Assembly (NCBI GenBank): GCA_015067435.1 | Contig: SVMM01000005.1 | Coordinates: forward strand, 1-64,000 | Source of the DNA: Oscillospiraceae bacterium | GTDB lineage: Bacteria > Bacillota > Clostridia > Oscillospirales > Oscillospiraceae | Reading direction: 5' to 3' | DNA length: 64,000 nucleotides | Part shown: positions 7,590 to 16,476 of the stretch, one piece after another | Numbering within the stretch: position 1 is the first letter of the stretch | Layout: each line of letters opens with the position of its first letter | Notes under the pieces: generated by a model | Seen by the model: only the letters and a program-made list of their open reading frames with translations | What the model was told of the DNA's origin: nothing | Database searches by the model: none | Made by a program: the position numbers and the translations under genes

Positions 7590-9215
7590 ATGTTGACGAA
7601 GACGAAGGCAACGGAGCTTGGGATCTACCGGAGGAGCGCGACCGTGACCCGCGAGGGCGAGGCGGCGCTGACGGAGGGCAGGAACGTCATTTACGTTTCG
7701 GGCATGACAAACACCGCGAATTCGGGCAGCTTCCGCCTGAAATTTCCGGAGGGCATACGCGCGTCGAACCTCCAGATCGTCAAGGCGGAGGATATCGAGG
7801 GCTTTGAAAAGCAGTCCAAGGCGATCGGCGAGCGGATCGCGGAGATCGACTACCGGATCGAAACCTGCAAGATCATGGGCGAGCTCCGCAAGACCAACGG
7901 CGACTTCACGGGCCGGTCGGAGGTTTCGGTCGAGGAGCAGGAGAAGTACATCGACGCCCTTCCCGAGCAGCTTTTGTCCCTTCACCGGCAGATCGAGGAG
8001 CTCCAGAACGAGAGGAAGGAGCTGGAGGAAAAACTGAAACGCGCGCTCGACGAGGAGGGCAGGCCGCTCATCATGGCGGACATCACCGCCGCGGGGGACA
8101 TGACGGCGCCGTTCGTCTTGCAGTACGAGGAAACGGCGTGCAGTTGGAGCCCCGAATATGAGGTGCGCTTCTCGAACGAGGCCGAGCCGCTGGAGGTGAG
8201 CATGAAGGCGCGCATCCGGCAGTCCTCCGGCGAGAACTGGACGCAGGTCAAAACGACGCTCTACACGGGCAATCCCTCGGTTTCGCAGGATCTGCCCGAG
8301 ATTCAGCCCGAGCAGGTCTCAATCTATGAGCCGCCGGCGGCCGACCGCGCGGCGAAGATGCGCGCGGCGGATGTTACTGGCTCCGCGATGCTGGGAGCGG
8401 CGGCAATGCCGGCGCCCGCATCGCCCATGGCGGGCATGATGAGCATGATGCAAATGGTAAACCTCCAGACGGCGCAGGCGGAGGTGGACGAGGCGGACAC
8501 GATGACAGCCTTCACGCTCCCCGGCCTCAAGGATGTTTTCAGCGACACGGACGGGAACATGGCGCTGCTCCAGTCCTTTCAAGTTCCGGCGAAGTACCAG
8601 ATCCTCGCCGTGCCGAAGCTCAGCTGCAAGGGGTATCTGACCGCGGAGATCACCGCCTCGGAGTGGCCGCTGCCCTCGGCAAACGCGAAAATCTACATCA
8701 AGGACACGTTCGCCGGAGAGGTGCACGTGGACGCGGACACCGAAAAGGAGACCTTCCGCCTGTCGCTCGGACAGGACGAGCGGCTGAGCATCAACAAGAC
8801 GGAGTTTCCGCCCAGGACGAGCGAAGCCTTCCTCAAGAATCAGAAAAAGCAGGTCAGGGGCGGCGTCATCCGCCTGAGCAACAGCTCGTCGGAGACGATC
8901 CCGCTGGTCATCAGGGACCAGATCCCCGTGTCGACGGACGCGTCGATCACCGTGGAGCTGACCGAGGCGTCCGGCGGCGTTCTGGACAAGGAAACGGGCA
9001 TCATCAGCTGGGAGCTGCGGGCGGAGCCGGGCAAGTCGGAGGAATTGAAGCTGTCCTATTCGCTCTCCTGGCCCAAGGACAAGAAGCTCGTCGAGCGGAA
9101 AGCGCCCCGCGTGGTTGCCACTTCCCTCAGGCTGTTGAAGTTCTGCCCGGAGTGCGGTGCGCCGGTCACCTCAAGGTACTGCTCGATCTGCGGAGGCGAC
9201 TGCATTGCAAAGTAA
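7590..9215 (+). CDS. DUF4139 (mucoidy-inhibitor-like) protein with zinc ribbon tail
   Basis: 541 residues. The N-terminal part (RRSATVTREGEAAL) matches the DUF4140 start of this family. A coiled coil spans roughly residues 70-155 (ERIAEIDYRIE, EELQNERKELEEKLK). A beta-rich DUF4139 region follows (WSPEYEVRFS, ASITVELTEASGG). A Met/Ala-rich linker lies near residues 260-295. The C-terminus has a CPECG-x8-CSICGGDC zinc ribbon, which is not in the Gram-negative relatives. Without a signal peptide it is probably cytosolic. Function unknown. It precedes the CASTOR/POLLUX-like gene by 15 bases. Confidence 0.85.
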   Translation: MLTKTKATELGIYRRSATVTREGEAALTEGRNVIYVSGMTNTANSGSFRLKFPEGIRASNLQIVKAEDIEGFEKQSKAIGERIAEIDYRIETCKIMGELRKTNGDFTGRSEVSVEEQEKYIDALPEQLLSLHRQIEELQNERKELEEKLKRALDEEGRPLIMADITAAGDMTAPFVLQYEETACSWSPEYEVRFSNEAEPLEVSMKARIRQSSGENWTQVKTTLYTGNPSVSQDLPEIQPEQVSIYEPPAADRAAKMRAADVTGSAMLGAAAMPAPASPMAGMMSMMQMVNLQTAQAEVDEADTMTAFTLPGLKDVFSDTDGNMALLQSFQVPAKYQILAVPKLSCKGYLTAEITASEWPLPSANAKIYIKDTFAGEVHVDADTEKETFRLSLGQDERLSINKTEFPPRTSEAFLKNQKKQVRGGVIRLSNSSSETIPLVIRDQIPVSTDASITVELTEASGGVLDKETGIISWELRAEPGKSEELKLSYSLSWPKDKKLVERKAPRVVATSLRLLKFCPECGAPVTSRYCSICGGDCIAK

Positions 9216-9230
9216 AGGGACGGGCGAGCG

Positions 9231-11093
9231 ATGAAGAAAAACAAATTCACCTACTGGTTTGACAACCGCATGTCGGAGGGGACGACCGCGCTCATCAAGC
9301 TGCTGAGCATCGTGACGGCGGCGGTGGTGGTCTGCATCGGCTGCGTGATCGCGGCGGCGGGCGCACGCGGGTTCGGCGAGGGCGTCTGGATCAGCCTGAC
9401 GCACGTCATCGACCCCGGCACGATCGCCGGCGACGAGGGCGCGGGCACGGGATACCTTGTCGCCATGCTCGTCATCACCTTCATCGGCATTCTCATCACG
9501 AGCACGCTGACCGGTATCATCTGCAACGCCATCGACGAGAAGGTCGCGGACTTGCAGCGCGGCAAGTCCATCGTGGTCGAGGAGGGGCATGTCGTCGTTC
9601 TCGGCACGGCGGGCGGGCTTTACACGATCGTCTCCGAGCTGATCGAGACGAACGCCAACCACGCTCACGAGGCGGTCGTCATCATGGACGACCGCGAGAC
9701 GAAGGACGTGATGGACGAAAAGCTCCGCCAGCGCTTCCCGGACACCGGGCCGACGCGCCTGATCTGCCGCTGCGGAAACATCACGGACGCCGCGGACCTG
9801 GAGGTCTGCTCGTTTGACACCTGCCGCAGCGTCATCATCAACTCGGACAGCGATTTCACCACCATCAAGTGCATCCTCGCGGTGACGCGGCTGCTGAAAA
9901 AGTACGGCAACAAGCGCGCGTACATCGCCGCGGTCATCCGCGACGAGGGGAATCTGGAGGCGGCGGAGGTCGCGGGCGAGGGCTATGTGGAGGTGCTGAG
10001 CTTCCGGAACATGATGTCCCGCATCATCGCCCACACCGGGCGCAGCGTGGGGCTCTCGCAGGTTTATTCCGAGCTGTTCGACTGTCAGGGCAGCGAGTTC
10101 TATCTGGAGGAGCACCCAAACGCCGCCGGCAGGACGCTCGGCGAGCTCAACCGCTGCTTTCCGGAGTCCATCGTCGTCGGCTTCGTGACGGCGGACGGCG
10201 AGATCGTCATCAATCCCGAGCCGGAGCGCCGCGCGGCGGAGGACGACCGGCTGATCCTTTTCGCGCAGGACGACGGCGTGAGCCATATGGACGCCGCCCC
10301 CGCGGACGTGCGCGAGGACGACATTCTGGAGCGCTGCGTCAAGGAGCCGGCGCAGCGCAAGGATATGCTCATCATCGGCTACAGCGCCAAGCTGCGCCAG
10401 ATTCTGGAGGAGGAGGACCACTACGTCGCGGAGGGCTCGCGGATCACGGTCGCCTTGCCCGAGGATCAGATGGAGCACCGCGCGGAGCTGGAAGGCCTGC
10501 GCTTCGAAAACATCCGGCTGGGCGTCGTGGCGCGCGACATCTACAGCCGCGCCGGCCTCGAATCGCTGCTGCCGGGTGAGGACACGGTGCTGGTGATCGC
10601 GGACTCCACAGACGCCGCGGACGAGGAGAGCATCGAGAGCCGCGACGCGCGGATTTTGATGATCCTCCTGCAGCTCCGGTATCTCGCCAAAACCAAGGGC
10701 TATCAGTTCGCGCTGACAAGCGAGATGCTGCGCGTGGAGAATCAGGAGCTCGCCAGCGTCGCGCAGGTCAACGACTTCGTGGTCAGCAGCAACATCACGA
10801 GCCTGATCCTCGTGCAGATCGCCCAGACGCGCGAGCTGCGCGCGATCTTCAACGAGCTGCTGCGGGAGGAGGGCTCCGAGATCTACGTCCACCCCGCCAA
10901 AAACTACGTCAAAACCGGACGCGAAACGGACGTCTACACCGCCTGCGAGGCGGCGGCGCGCGCGCACGAGGTGTTCATCGGCTATCGCACGGAGGACGAG
11001 GACGGCGCGATCCGCATCGTGACGAACCCGCCCAAGGCGCAGAAGGTCTGCTTTACCGAGCGCGACGCGTTCATCGTGATCGCGCTGGATTAA
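9231..11093 (+). CDS. CASTOR/POLLUX-related putative ion channel
   Basis: 620 residues. The N-terminal FDNRMSEGTTALIKLL is the conserved entry of bacterial CASTOR/POLLUX homologues. It is followed by a transmembrane helix (about residues 22-42), a pore-like loop and a second helix (LVAMLVITFIGILITSTLTG). The long cytosolic part has two RCK-like Rossmann units (VVVLGTAGGLYTIVSEL near residue 118; MLIIGYSAKLRQILEE near residue 378). By family it would be a ligand-gated cation channel. It follows the DUF4139 gene closely; a joint role is only suggested by spacing. Confidence 0.88.
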   Translation: MKKNKFTYWFDNRMSEGTTALIKLLSIVTAAVVVCIGCVIAAAGARGFGEGVWISLTHVIDPGTIAGDEGAGTGYLVAMLVITFIGILITSTLTGIICNAIDEKVADLQRGKSIVVEEGHVVVLGTAGGLYTIVSELIETNANHAHEAVVIMDDRETKDVMDEKLRQRFPDTGPTRLICRCGNITDAADLEVCSFDTCRSVIINSDSDFTTIKCILAVTRLLKKYGNKRAYIAAVIRDEGNLEAAEVAGEGYVEVLSFRNMMSRIIAHTGRSVGLSQVYSELFDCQGSEFYLEEHPNAAGRTLGELNRCFPESIVVGFVTADGEIVINPEPERRAAEDDRLILFAQDDGVSHMDAAPADVREDDILERCVKEPAQRKDMLIIGYSAKLRQILEEEDHYVAEGSRITVALPEDQMEHRAELEGLRFENIRLGVVARDIYSRAGLESLLPGEDTVLVIADSTDAADEESIESRDARILMILLQLRYLAKTKGYQFALTSEMLRVENQELASVAQVNDFVVSSNITSLILVQIAQTRELRAIFNELLREEGSEIYVHPAKNYVKTGRETDVYTACEAAARAHEVFIGYRTEDEDGAIRIVTNPPKAQKVCFTERDAFIVIALD

Positions 11094-11103
11094 CAACAAC
11101 GAA

Positions 11104-11142
11104 AACGGCGGCGGTCGGGGCATGTGCCCTGACCGCCGCCGT
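11104..11142 (-). terminator. Terminator between convergent genes
   Basis: A 16-bp stem with one G-U (11107-11122 with 11125-11140). On the minus strand it is followed by GTTTTCGTTGTTGTT, so it best fits the solute-binding-protein gene; it can also block read-through from the channel gene. Confidence 0.75.
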
Positions 11143-11204
11143 GCGCGTGCGGTAAAACGGTTTTTGTCCGGAAATCTGCGGTGGTTATGGCGTCGGGAGC
11201 GCCG

Positions 11205-12857
11205 TCAATTGCCAGCGAGGAAGGCGTCCAGCTGGCGCTGGACCTCGCCGATCACCTTGCGCAGTCCGGCCGCCTCCATGCGCTTGAGCATTTCGGGGAT
11301 GACCGCGTCGGGATCGGCCGTGCCGGTGTACAGCTGCGGACGGTACTCCACGATCACCTTCTTGAGCGCCTCACATTCCGCGCTCACCGCGCTCAGGTCC
11401 GGCGTGAAGCCCATGGCGGCGGAGACCGTCGCGTTGGCATAGTTTGCCATGGTCTTCTCCCACTGATGGATATCGGTGGGCACCTCCGGGAACAGCGACG
11501 CCTCCAGCGCGCCCAGCGTGTAATGGCCCTGCGCGTAGGCCTGGGGGCTCATATTCGTACTGCCCTCCTCAGTGCGGATGACCGTGCCGTCGCCGTTGCG
11601 GATGTAGTGCTTGCCCTCGATGCCGTAGCGCGCCGTCTCCCGGTACCACGGGTCGGTGTTCATAAGCTCGATCAGCTTCATCGCCTCGACGGGGTGCTCG
11701 GAAAAGGCGCTGATGGCGGTCATCGCCTGAATGGAGGACGTGCTCAGATAGGGGCCGTCGAACCGGGCGATGTAGATCGGCTGCTTGATGGTGTTCGCCC
11801 ATACGGTTTCGGCACCGAACCAGCCCTGGCCGGACTGGACGACGCCCGACTGGATGCGCGGCATAGAGTCGACTACGGCCGCGTCGGGATTGATGTAGCC
11901 CAGCTCGTACCATTTATGGATCGTGCGCAGGCGCTCCTGCCACGCGGGGATCTCCAGCGCGCTTTTGACCACGTGCTCCTGACTCGTTCCCTGCGCGTTC
12001 CAGTCCAGACCGATCAGGGTATCCATGCTCAGCCAGTCCACCATCGCGGACTGCCACGACGTTATGCCCGTCGAGGAGATCTTGATGGGGTAGTCGTCGG
12101 GATGATCCTGCTTGTACGCCTTCAGATACGGCTCGATTTCCTCGAAGGAGATGTACTGATCCTTCTCAAAACCCTTCTCCTTGAGAAAGTAGTTGCTGTT
12201 GAGGATCCAGAACACCTCGTACCCGATGTCCTTCATGTGCGGGATGGCGTAAATGCGCTCGTTGATCCGCGTGCCCGCCCACGCGCTGTCGAGCACCGTG
12301 TCCCGCAGATCGGGATAGTGCGCCAGATCGGCGGTCAGGTCGCGGAAGTTTCCGGCGGATACGTTCTGGGCGAAATCGTTCCACCAGTCGCAGGTGAACA
12401 CGATGTCGTACTCATGCCCGTCCAGAATGGAGTCGCTCAGCGCCTCGTTGTCCAGATACCGGAACTCGCAGGTCACGCCGATCTTCTCCTCGGAGTACGC
12501 GTTCAGGGCGGCCTCCACCTCGGGCCAGTCCTGCATCTTTGAGGTGACGGAGTACAGCACCCATACCAGATGCACGGTATCCCCGCTGCTCGTGCGGCCG
12601 GTTCCGGCGGCGTTGAGCGCGTTCTCCAGATCCTTGATGCGCTGCTCGGCCTCCTTGACCGCGCTGTTGGTGACTCTCGACGACGCGGTCATGCTCTCGA
12701 TCTGCACGTCCATCTCGTCCATCTGCACGGTCATATCCGTGATCTTCTGGGACAGCTCCCGTATCTGCGCCTGCTGTTGGTTCGACAGCGCGAAGCTCAG
12801 CGCGGCCAGCGCGACGAACGCAAGACATGCGAGCGCGATCCAATGCTTCTGCTTCAT
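11205..12857 (-). CDS. Membrane-tethered extracellular solute-binding protein with coiled-coil stalk
   Basis: 550 residues. One N-terminal hydrophobic helix (residues 5-25) lacks a clear lipobox, so it looks like a signal anchor. A predicted coiled coil follows (about residues 27-85, LSQKITDMTVQMDEMDVQIE). The rest is a family-1 type ABC solute-binding fold (YDIVFTCDWWNDFAQN, RIYAIPHMKDIGYEVFWILN, MKLIELMNTDPWYRE, YGIEGKHYIRNGDGT). No ABC permease or ATPase is nearby. It lies 21 bases after a diguanylate cyclase on the same strand, so it may sense rather than import its ligand, probably an oligosaccharide by family. Confidence 0.87.
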   Translation of the reverse strand: MKQKHWIALACLAFVALAALSFALSNQQQAQIRELSQKITDMTVQMDEMDVQIESMTASSRVTNSAVKEAEQRIKDLENALNAAGTGRTSSGDTVHLVWVLYSVTSKMQDWPEVEAALNAYSEEKIGVTCEFRYLDNEALSDSILDGHEYDIVFTCDWWNDFAQNVSAGNFRDLTADLAHYPDLRDTVLDSAWAGTRINERIYAIPHMKDIGYEVFWILNSNYFLKEKGFEKDQYISFEEIEPYLKAYKQDHPDDYPIKISSTGITSWQSAMVDWLSMDTLIGLDWNAQGTSQEHVVKSALEIPAWQERLRTIHKWYELGYINPDAAVVDSMPRIQSGVVQSGQGWFGAETVWANTIKQPIYIARFDGPYLSTSSIQAMTAISAFSEHPVEAMKLIELMNTDPWYRETARYGIEGKHYIRNGDGTVIRTEEGSTNMSPQAYAQGHYTLGALEASLFPEVPTDIHQWEKTMANYANATVSAAMGFTPDLSAVSAECEALKKVIVEYRPQLYTGTADPDAVIPEMLKRMEAAGLRKVIGEVQRQLDAFLAGN

Positions 12858-12878
12858 GGCGGCGGTTTCCCCCTTCCC

Positions 12879-14315
12879 TTATTCGTCGGCCGCTTCCCCG
12901 GCTGCTTCCTCGGCGGTTTTCTCTGAGTTGGACACCATTTCGATGACGCCCGTTTTGTACGAAAAGCCGCAGCCGTCACGCCCGCCGTTTTTGACCTGAT
13001 AGAGCGCGAGGTCGGCGCTCTTGAAGAGGTCGGCGCCCGGAATCAGCTGATCCGTGAAGGCAACGCCCACGCTGAGCGTCACGACCGGCAGATCGTGCGT
13101 GGGATTTGCCAGCTTATTCGCCATTTTCCGCAGCTTCTCGCAGACCAGATCCTTATAGCTCGAATCCGCGTGGCTCATGATGACGGCAAACTCGTCGCCG
13201 CCGACGCGGCAGACCATATCCTCCCGGCGGAACGACCCGCGCAGGTCGTCCGCGACCGACTTGAGCACGGCGTCGCCGATGTCGTGCCCGTACTCGTCGT
13301 TGATGCGCTTGAACAGATCCACGTCCAGCAGGATCAGGGCGAGGTCGCCCTCGGCCTTTGTCAGGCTGTTGAACATGGCTTCGTATGCCGCGCGGTTGTA
13401 GAGGCCGGTCAGGCCGTCGTGGGTCGCCTCGTAATTGAGCTTTTCGGTGGCAAGACGGTTCTGCTCATACAGCCGGTTGTAGGTGCGCGCCAGAAAACGG
13501 ATCTCGCTGGTGCCCTCCTCACTGAGCCGCTGGTCGTTGCTCATGCTGCTGATCTGACGCCGCAGCGGAGCGATCACCATGGCGAAGATGATCGCCGCCA
13601 GCGCCAGCCAGGAGCACATCAGCGCGACCGTCAGAAGCTGCTGCCCGTGCAGCACGCTGAGCAGCCGGTCGGAGCTCTCGGTCTGTCGGGTGAGCATGCT
13701 GCGCATCAGGATGTCCATGCTCCTGTTGATGCGAAGGGATATCTCGTTTTTCGAGGATTCGTAGTCGATGTCAAAGAGAAAGCTGCGCGCCTTCGCGTCC
13801 TGCTCCTCCGGCGAGAGGAGCGTGTCGGCGGGAAGAAGCTGAACGCCCCGCAGCCTTTCGGGATACTCCGAGAGGTCCCCGCCGATTGCCGCGACCTTCA
13901 GCCGCATGGCGTAATCCTCGGTCGCCATCAGCCGCTCTCTGAGCTGCATGGCGTTGTCCAGCTGGGACAGGACGCGTTCGTCCACCGAAAACGCGCGGAT
14001 CTCCGCCATGGCCTCGTTGATGGCGTTCTGCGCCTGCGTGTCGGTGTAGTAAAGCTCCGCCTGCTGCGGATCGCCCGTTACCACGAAGCCGCGGGCGTAC
14101 ACGGTCAATGTGTCGCTGGCGGCGAGCAGATTGGTGGCGATGCTCTGACAATCGATGTAATTCTCGGTGGATTCCCGCGAGTTGCCGTAGCTTATGGACG
14201 TCTGATACATGAAGTACATCAGCGTCAGGGATATCAGGAAGCCGACCGCGGTCATCACGACGGTGATTGTTTGCAGCGGAATCGCGCGCTGCTCGGTATT
14301 TTTCGTCTCCTCCAA
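12879..14315 (-). CDS. Membrane diguanylate cyclase (sensor-GGDEF)
   Basis: 478 residues from a TTG start at 14315, chosen because GGGAGG ends 8 bases upstream; the frame continues further up without a good site. TM1 (about residues 14-36) and TM2 (about 225-245) flank a helical extracytoplasmic domain of roughly 190 residues. The C-terminal GGDEF domain has the intact CRVGGDEF motif and an RxxD inhibitory site (RRED) five residues before it, so feedback-controlled synthesis of cyclic di-GMP is predicted. It is upstream of, and probably co-transcribed with, the tethered solute-binding protein. Confidence 0.93.
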   Translation of the reverse strand: MEETKNTEQRAIPLQTITVVMTAVGFLISLTLMYFMYQTSISYGNSRESTENYIDCQSIATNLLAASDTLTVYARGFVVTGDPQQAELYYTDTQAQNAINEAMAEIRAFSVDERVLSQLDNAMQLRERLMATEDYAMRLKVAAIGGDLSEYPERLRGVQLLPADTLLSPEEQDAKARSFLFDIDYESSKNEISLRINRSMDILMRSMLTRQTESSDRLLSVLHGQQLLTVALMCSWLALAAIIFAMVIAPLRRQISSMSNDQRLSEEGTSEIRFLARTYNRLYEQNRLATEKLNYEATHDGLTGLYNRAAYEAMFNSLTKAEGDLALILLDVDLFKRINDEYGHDIGDAVLKSVADDLRGSFRREDMVCRVGGDEFAVIMSHADSSYKDLVCEKLRKMANKLANPTHDLPVVTLSVGVAFTDQLIPGADLFKSADLALYQVKNGGRDGCGFSYKTGVIEMVSNSEKTAEEAAGEAADE

Positions 14316-14406
14316 ACCGCACACCTCCCTTTCCGATGCTGCCGCAGCCGGGGTGTGATGCGCGGGATCACCGGCTCCGGCGGCACATTTTCGCATATTT
14401 AACAAC

Positions 14407-14435
14407 ATTATATACGATTGGGCCCAAAAAGACAA
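14407..14435 (-). promoter_or_regulatory. Promoter for the cyclase/binding-protein unit
   Basis: Reading the minus strand: TTGTCT (14435-14430), 17-base spacer, TATAAT (14412-14407), about 90 bases before the TTG start. Confidence 0.75.
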
Positions 14436-14482
14436 TGGCAATTTTGCCACCTTTTTCACCGGAACTTTGCCACGTTTTGTGC

Positions 14483-14516
14483 TTGACAAAGATGCGGCGG
14501 GCGGCCATATTATAAT
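14483..14516 (+). promoter_or_regulatory. Promoter for the AlbA_2 gene
   Basis: TTGACA at 14483-14488 is followed by an AT-rich -10 region. CATATT (14506-14511) has the ideal 17-base spacing; TATTAT and TATAAT overlap just downstream at 14508-14516. Confidence 0.65.
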
Positions 14517-14557
14517 TCAACCAAGCCGCGAAACGCTTCGGAGGGGAGGCCGCCGTC

Positions 14558-15985
14558 ATGCTCGACCTGAACCATCTCGGACAATATCGGGAGAACAACC
14601 GCATCGAGGCGAAAAGGGCGCTCGGCGGTCTGCCCCACAGCATTTGGGAGACCTACTCCGCCTTTGCCAACACGCTGGGCGGCCTGCTCCTGCTGGGCGT
14701 CGAGGAGGAGAGCGACAAATCCCTCCGCGCGATCGACCTGCCCGATCCGGAATGGCTGGTCAGGGAGTTTTGGGAGCAGGTCAACGACCCGGAGAGGGCG
14801 AGCGTCAACATCCTTTCCGCCAGGGACGTCACCGTCGAAGACGTGGACGGCAAGCGCATCGTTGTCATCAACGTGCCGCGCGCGGGGCGGACCGACAAGC
14901 CCGTCTATGTGGACGGCGATCCGCGGAACACCTTCCGGCGCAGCGGCGAGGGCGACTACCGCTGCACCGCGGAGGAGTACCGCGCGATGGTGCGCGACGC
15001 GTCCGTCCAGCCGCAGGACATGCTGGTGCTGGAGGATATGGACGCCGATGTTTTCAACGCCGAAAGCGTCCTCGCCTATCGGCGGCGGATGTGGACGACG
15101 CGCCCGGATCATGTGTGGGAAGCGCTGGAAAACGGAGAATTTCTCCTCAAACTCGGCGCGCTCGGCATCGGCGGCGACGGGCGAAAGCACCCCACCGCCG
15201 CCGGACTTCTGATGTTCGGGAACGAGCACGACATCGTGCGGGCGTATCCGCACTATTCCCTCGACTACCGCGAGGAGCGCGGACGCCGGACGGAGCGGAT
15301 ACTCTCCTCCTCCGGCGGCTGGAGCGGAAACGTCTTCGATTTTTACTTCCTCGTCTATGACAGGCTGCGGCAGGATCTCAAGCTCCCGCATGCCGCGCGC
15401 CGCGGCGGCGCGCCAGTGGAAAATGCGGTGCGCGAGGCGCTTGCCAACTGCCTCGTGAACGCGGACTATCACGGCAGGGGCGGACTTGCGATCGTCCGGC
15501 ATGAAAACGAGATCACAATGTCCAACCCCGGCAGCTTCCGCATCGAGATCGCCGCGGCGAAAAGCGGCGGCTCGTCCGACCCGCGCAACGGCACGCTGTC
15601 CGGGATGTTCAACCGGATCGACGTCGGCGAGCGCACGGGCAGCGGCATTCCGAACATCTTCCGCGTCTGGCGGGAACAGGGCTGGGCGGAGCCGGTGATC
15701 CGGCAGAGCATCGAGCCGGACCGCACGACGCTGACGCTCGCCTTTGCACCGGCGGACGGGGAAAAGCGGGCGAAGAAACGGAGCGACAGCCGCATCCGCG
15801 AGCGGCAGAAGAACGCCGTCATCGAGTATCTGACCGACAAGGCGTCCGCCAAAACGCCGGAGCTCGCGGACGTGCTCGGCGTCAGCGCGTCGCGCGCGCG
15901 GGCGGTGCTCTCCGCGCTGATCGACGAGGATATCGTCGTCGCCGAGGGCGGGAGCCGCGGCAGGACGTACCGGCTGAAGGCGTGA
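14558..15985 (+). CDS. AlbA_2/Schlafen-type ATP-binding transcriptional regulator
   Basis: 475 residues. The AlbA_2 (divergent AAA-4/Schlafen) domain occupies about residues 5-130, with the typical EAKRALGGLP and SAFANTLGGLLLLGV segments and FRRSGEGDYRC at its end. A GHKL-like HATPase module follows (VREALANCLVNADYHGRGG; SNPGSFRIE; GERTGSGIPNIFRVW). A winged helix ends the protein (AVIEYLTDKASAKTPELADVLGVSASRARAVLSALI). GAGGGGAGG precedes the ATG. Family members are mostly uncharacterised regulators or defence-linked proteins; no defence genes adjoin it. Confidence 0.88.
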   Translation: MLDLNHLGQYRENNRIEAKRALGGLPHSIWETYSAFANTLGGLLLLGVEEESDKSLRAIDLPDPEWLVREFWEQVNDPERASVNILSARDVTVEDVDGKRIVVINVPRAGRTDKPVYVDGDPRNTFRRSGEGDYRCTAEEYRAMVRDASVQPQDMLVLEDMDADVFNAESVLAYRRRMWTTRPDHVWEALENGEFLLKLGALGIGGDGRKHPTAAGLLMFGNEHDIVRAYPHYSLDYREERGRRTERILSSSGGWSGNVFDFYFLVYDRLRQDLKLPHAARRGGAPVENAVREALANCLVNADYHGRGGLAIVRHENEITMSNPGSFRIEIAAAKSGGSSDPRNGTLSGMFNRIDVGERTGSGIPNIFRVWREQGWAEPVIRQSIEPDRTTLTLAFAPADGEKRAKKRSDSRIRERQKNAVIEYLTDKASAKTPELADVLGVSASRARAVLSALIDEDIVVAEGGSRGRTYRLKA

Positions 15986-16064
15986 CCGCCGCACCCGCGG
16001 AGCCCTCGCGCGGCGGCCGGACGTACTTCTCGGCACGATTTCGGCACGAATTTTGAATTACCTC

Positions 16065-16093
16065 TTGACAAGCGCGCAAAACCATGCTAATAT
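16065..16093 (+). promoter_or_regulatory. Promoter of the Trp T-box operon
   Basis: TTGACA (16065-16070), 17-base spacer, TAATAT (16088-16093), directly before the T-box leader. Confidence 0.85.
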
Positions 16094-16104
16094 TTCGCAC
16101 AATC

Positions 16105-16386
16105 CAATATTGCTTTAAACCGTTGAGGCGAAGGTAAAACCATCATGGGCGCTTACAGAGAGCTTGGGGTGCTGAGAACCAGCAGAAAGCCGGATGGAAG
16201 AATGGGTCGCCGAGGGAAAGGCGAACGCGTGCGCGCCAGTAGCCGGACCGTGTGCCCGCGTTAAGGGCAGAGGATGTGTTGGCATCCCGAAGAGAGGGGA
16301 CGCAATGGCGTCTCAACAAAGGTGGCACCGCGGAATTTGATCCGCCCTTTGCAGACTGAAGGTCTGCAAAGGGCGTTTTCGTTTTT
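16105..16386 (+). promoter_or_regulatory. T-box riboswitch, tRNA-Trp specific
   Basis: Stem I carries the distal AGAGAGC motif (16157-16163). Its specifier loop reads GAA-TGG-G, with TGG at 16203-16205 matching the tryptophan codon. The T-box sequence AAAGGTGGCACCGCGG lies at 16318-16333; its TGGC would pair with a GCCA acceptor end, consistent with the G73 discriminator of tRNA-Trp. A 14-bp terminator (16343-16356 with 16362-16375, then TTTTCGTTTTT) follows. Uncharged tRNA-Trp should stabilise the antiterminator and switch on the transporter operon. Confidence 0.94.
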
Positions 16387-16476
16387 CCGCTAAAAACCCG
16401 TATGGTCTTCGCCGCGGTCATGTGCGCAGTGGCAGCGGCGGATCAGATAAAATCATCATTCAGGAGGATGATCCCC

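Noticed and set aside
11104-11142. Possible riboswitch before the solute-binding gene
   Set aside because: It is a simple GC-rich dyad between two convergent gene ends, best explained as a terminator.
16402-16476. Longer N-terminus for the Trp-binding lipoprotein
   Set aside because: The extension begins at the T-box terminator's T tract, lacks a ribosome site, and would bury the lipoprotein signal sequence.
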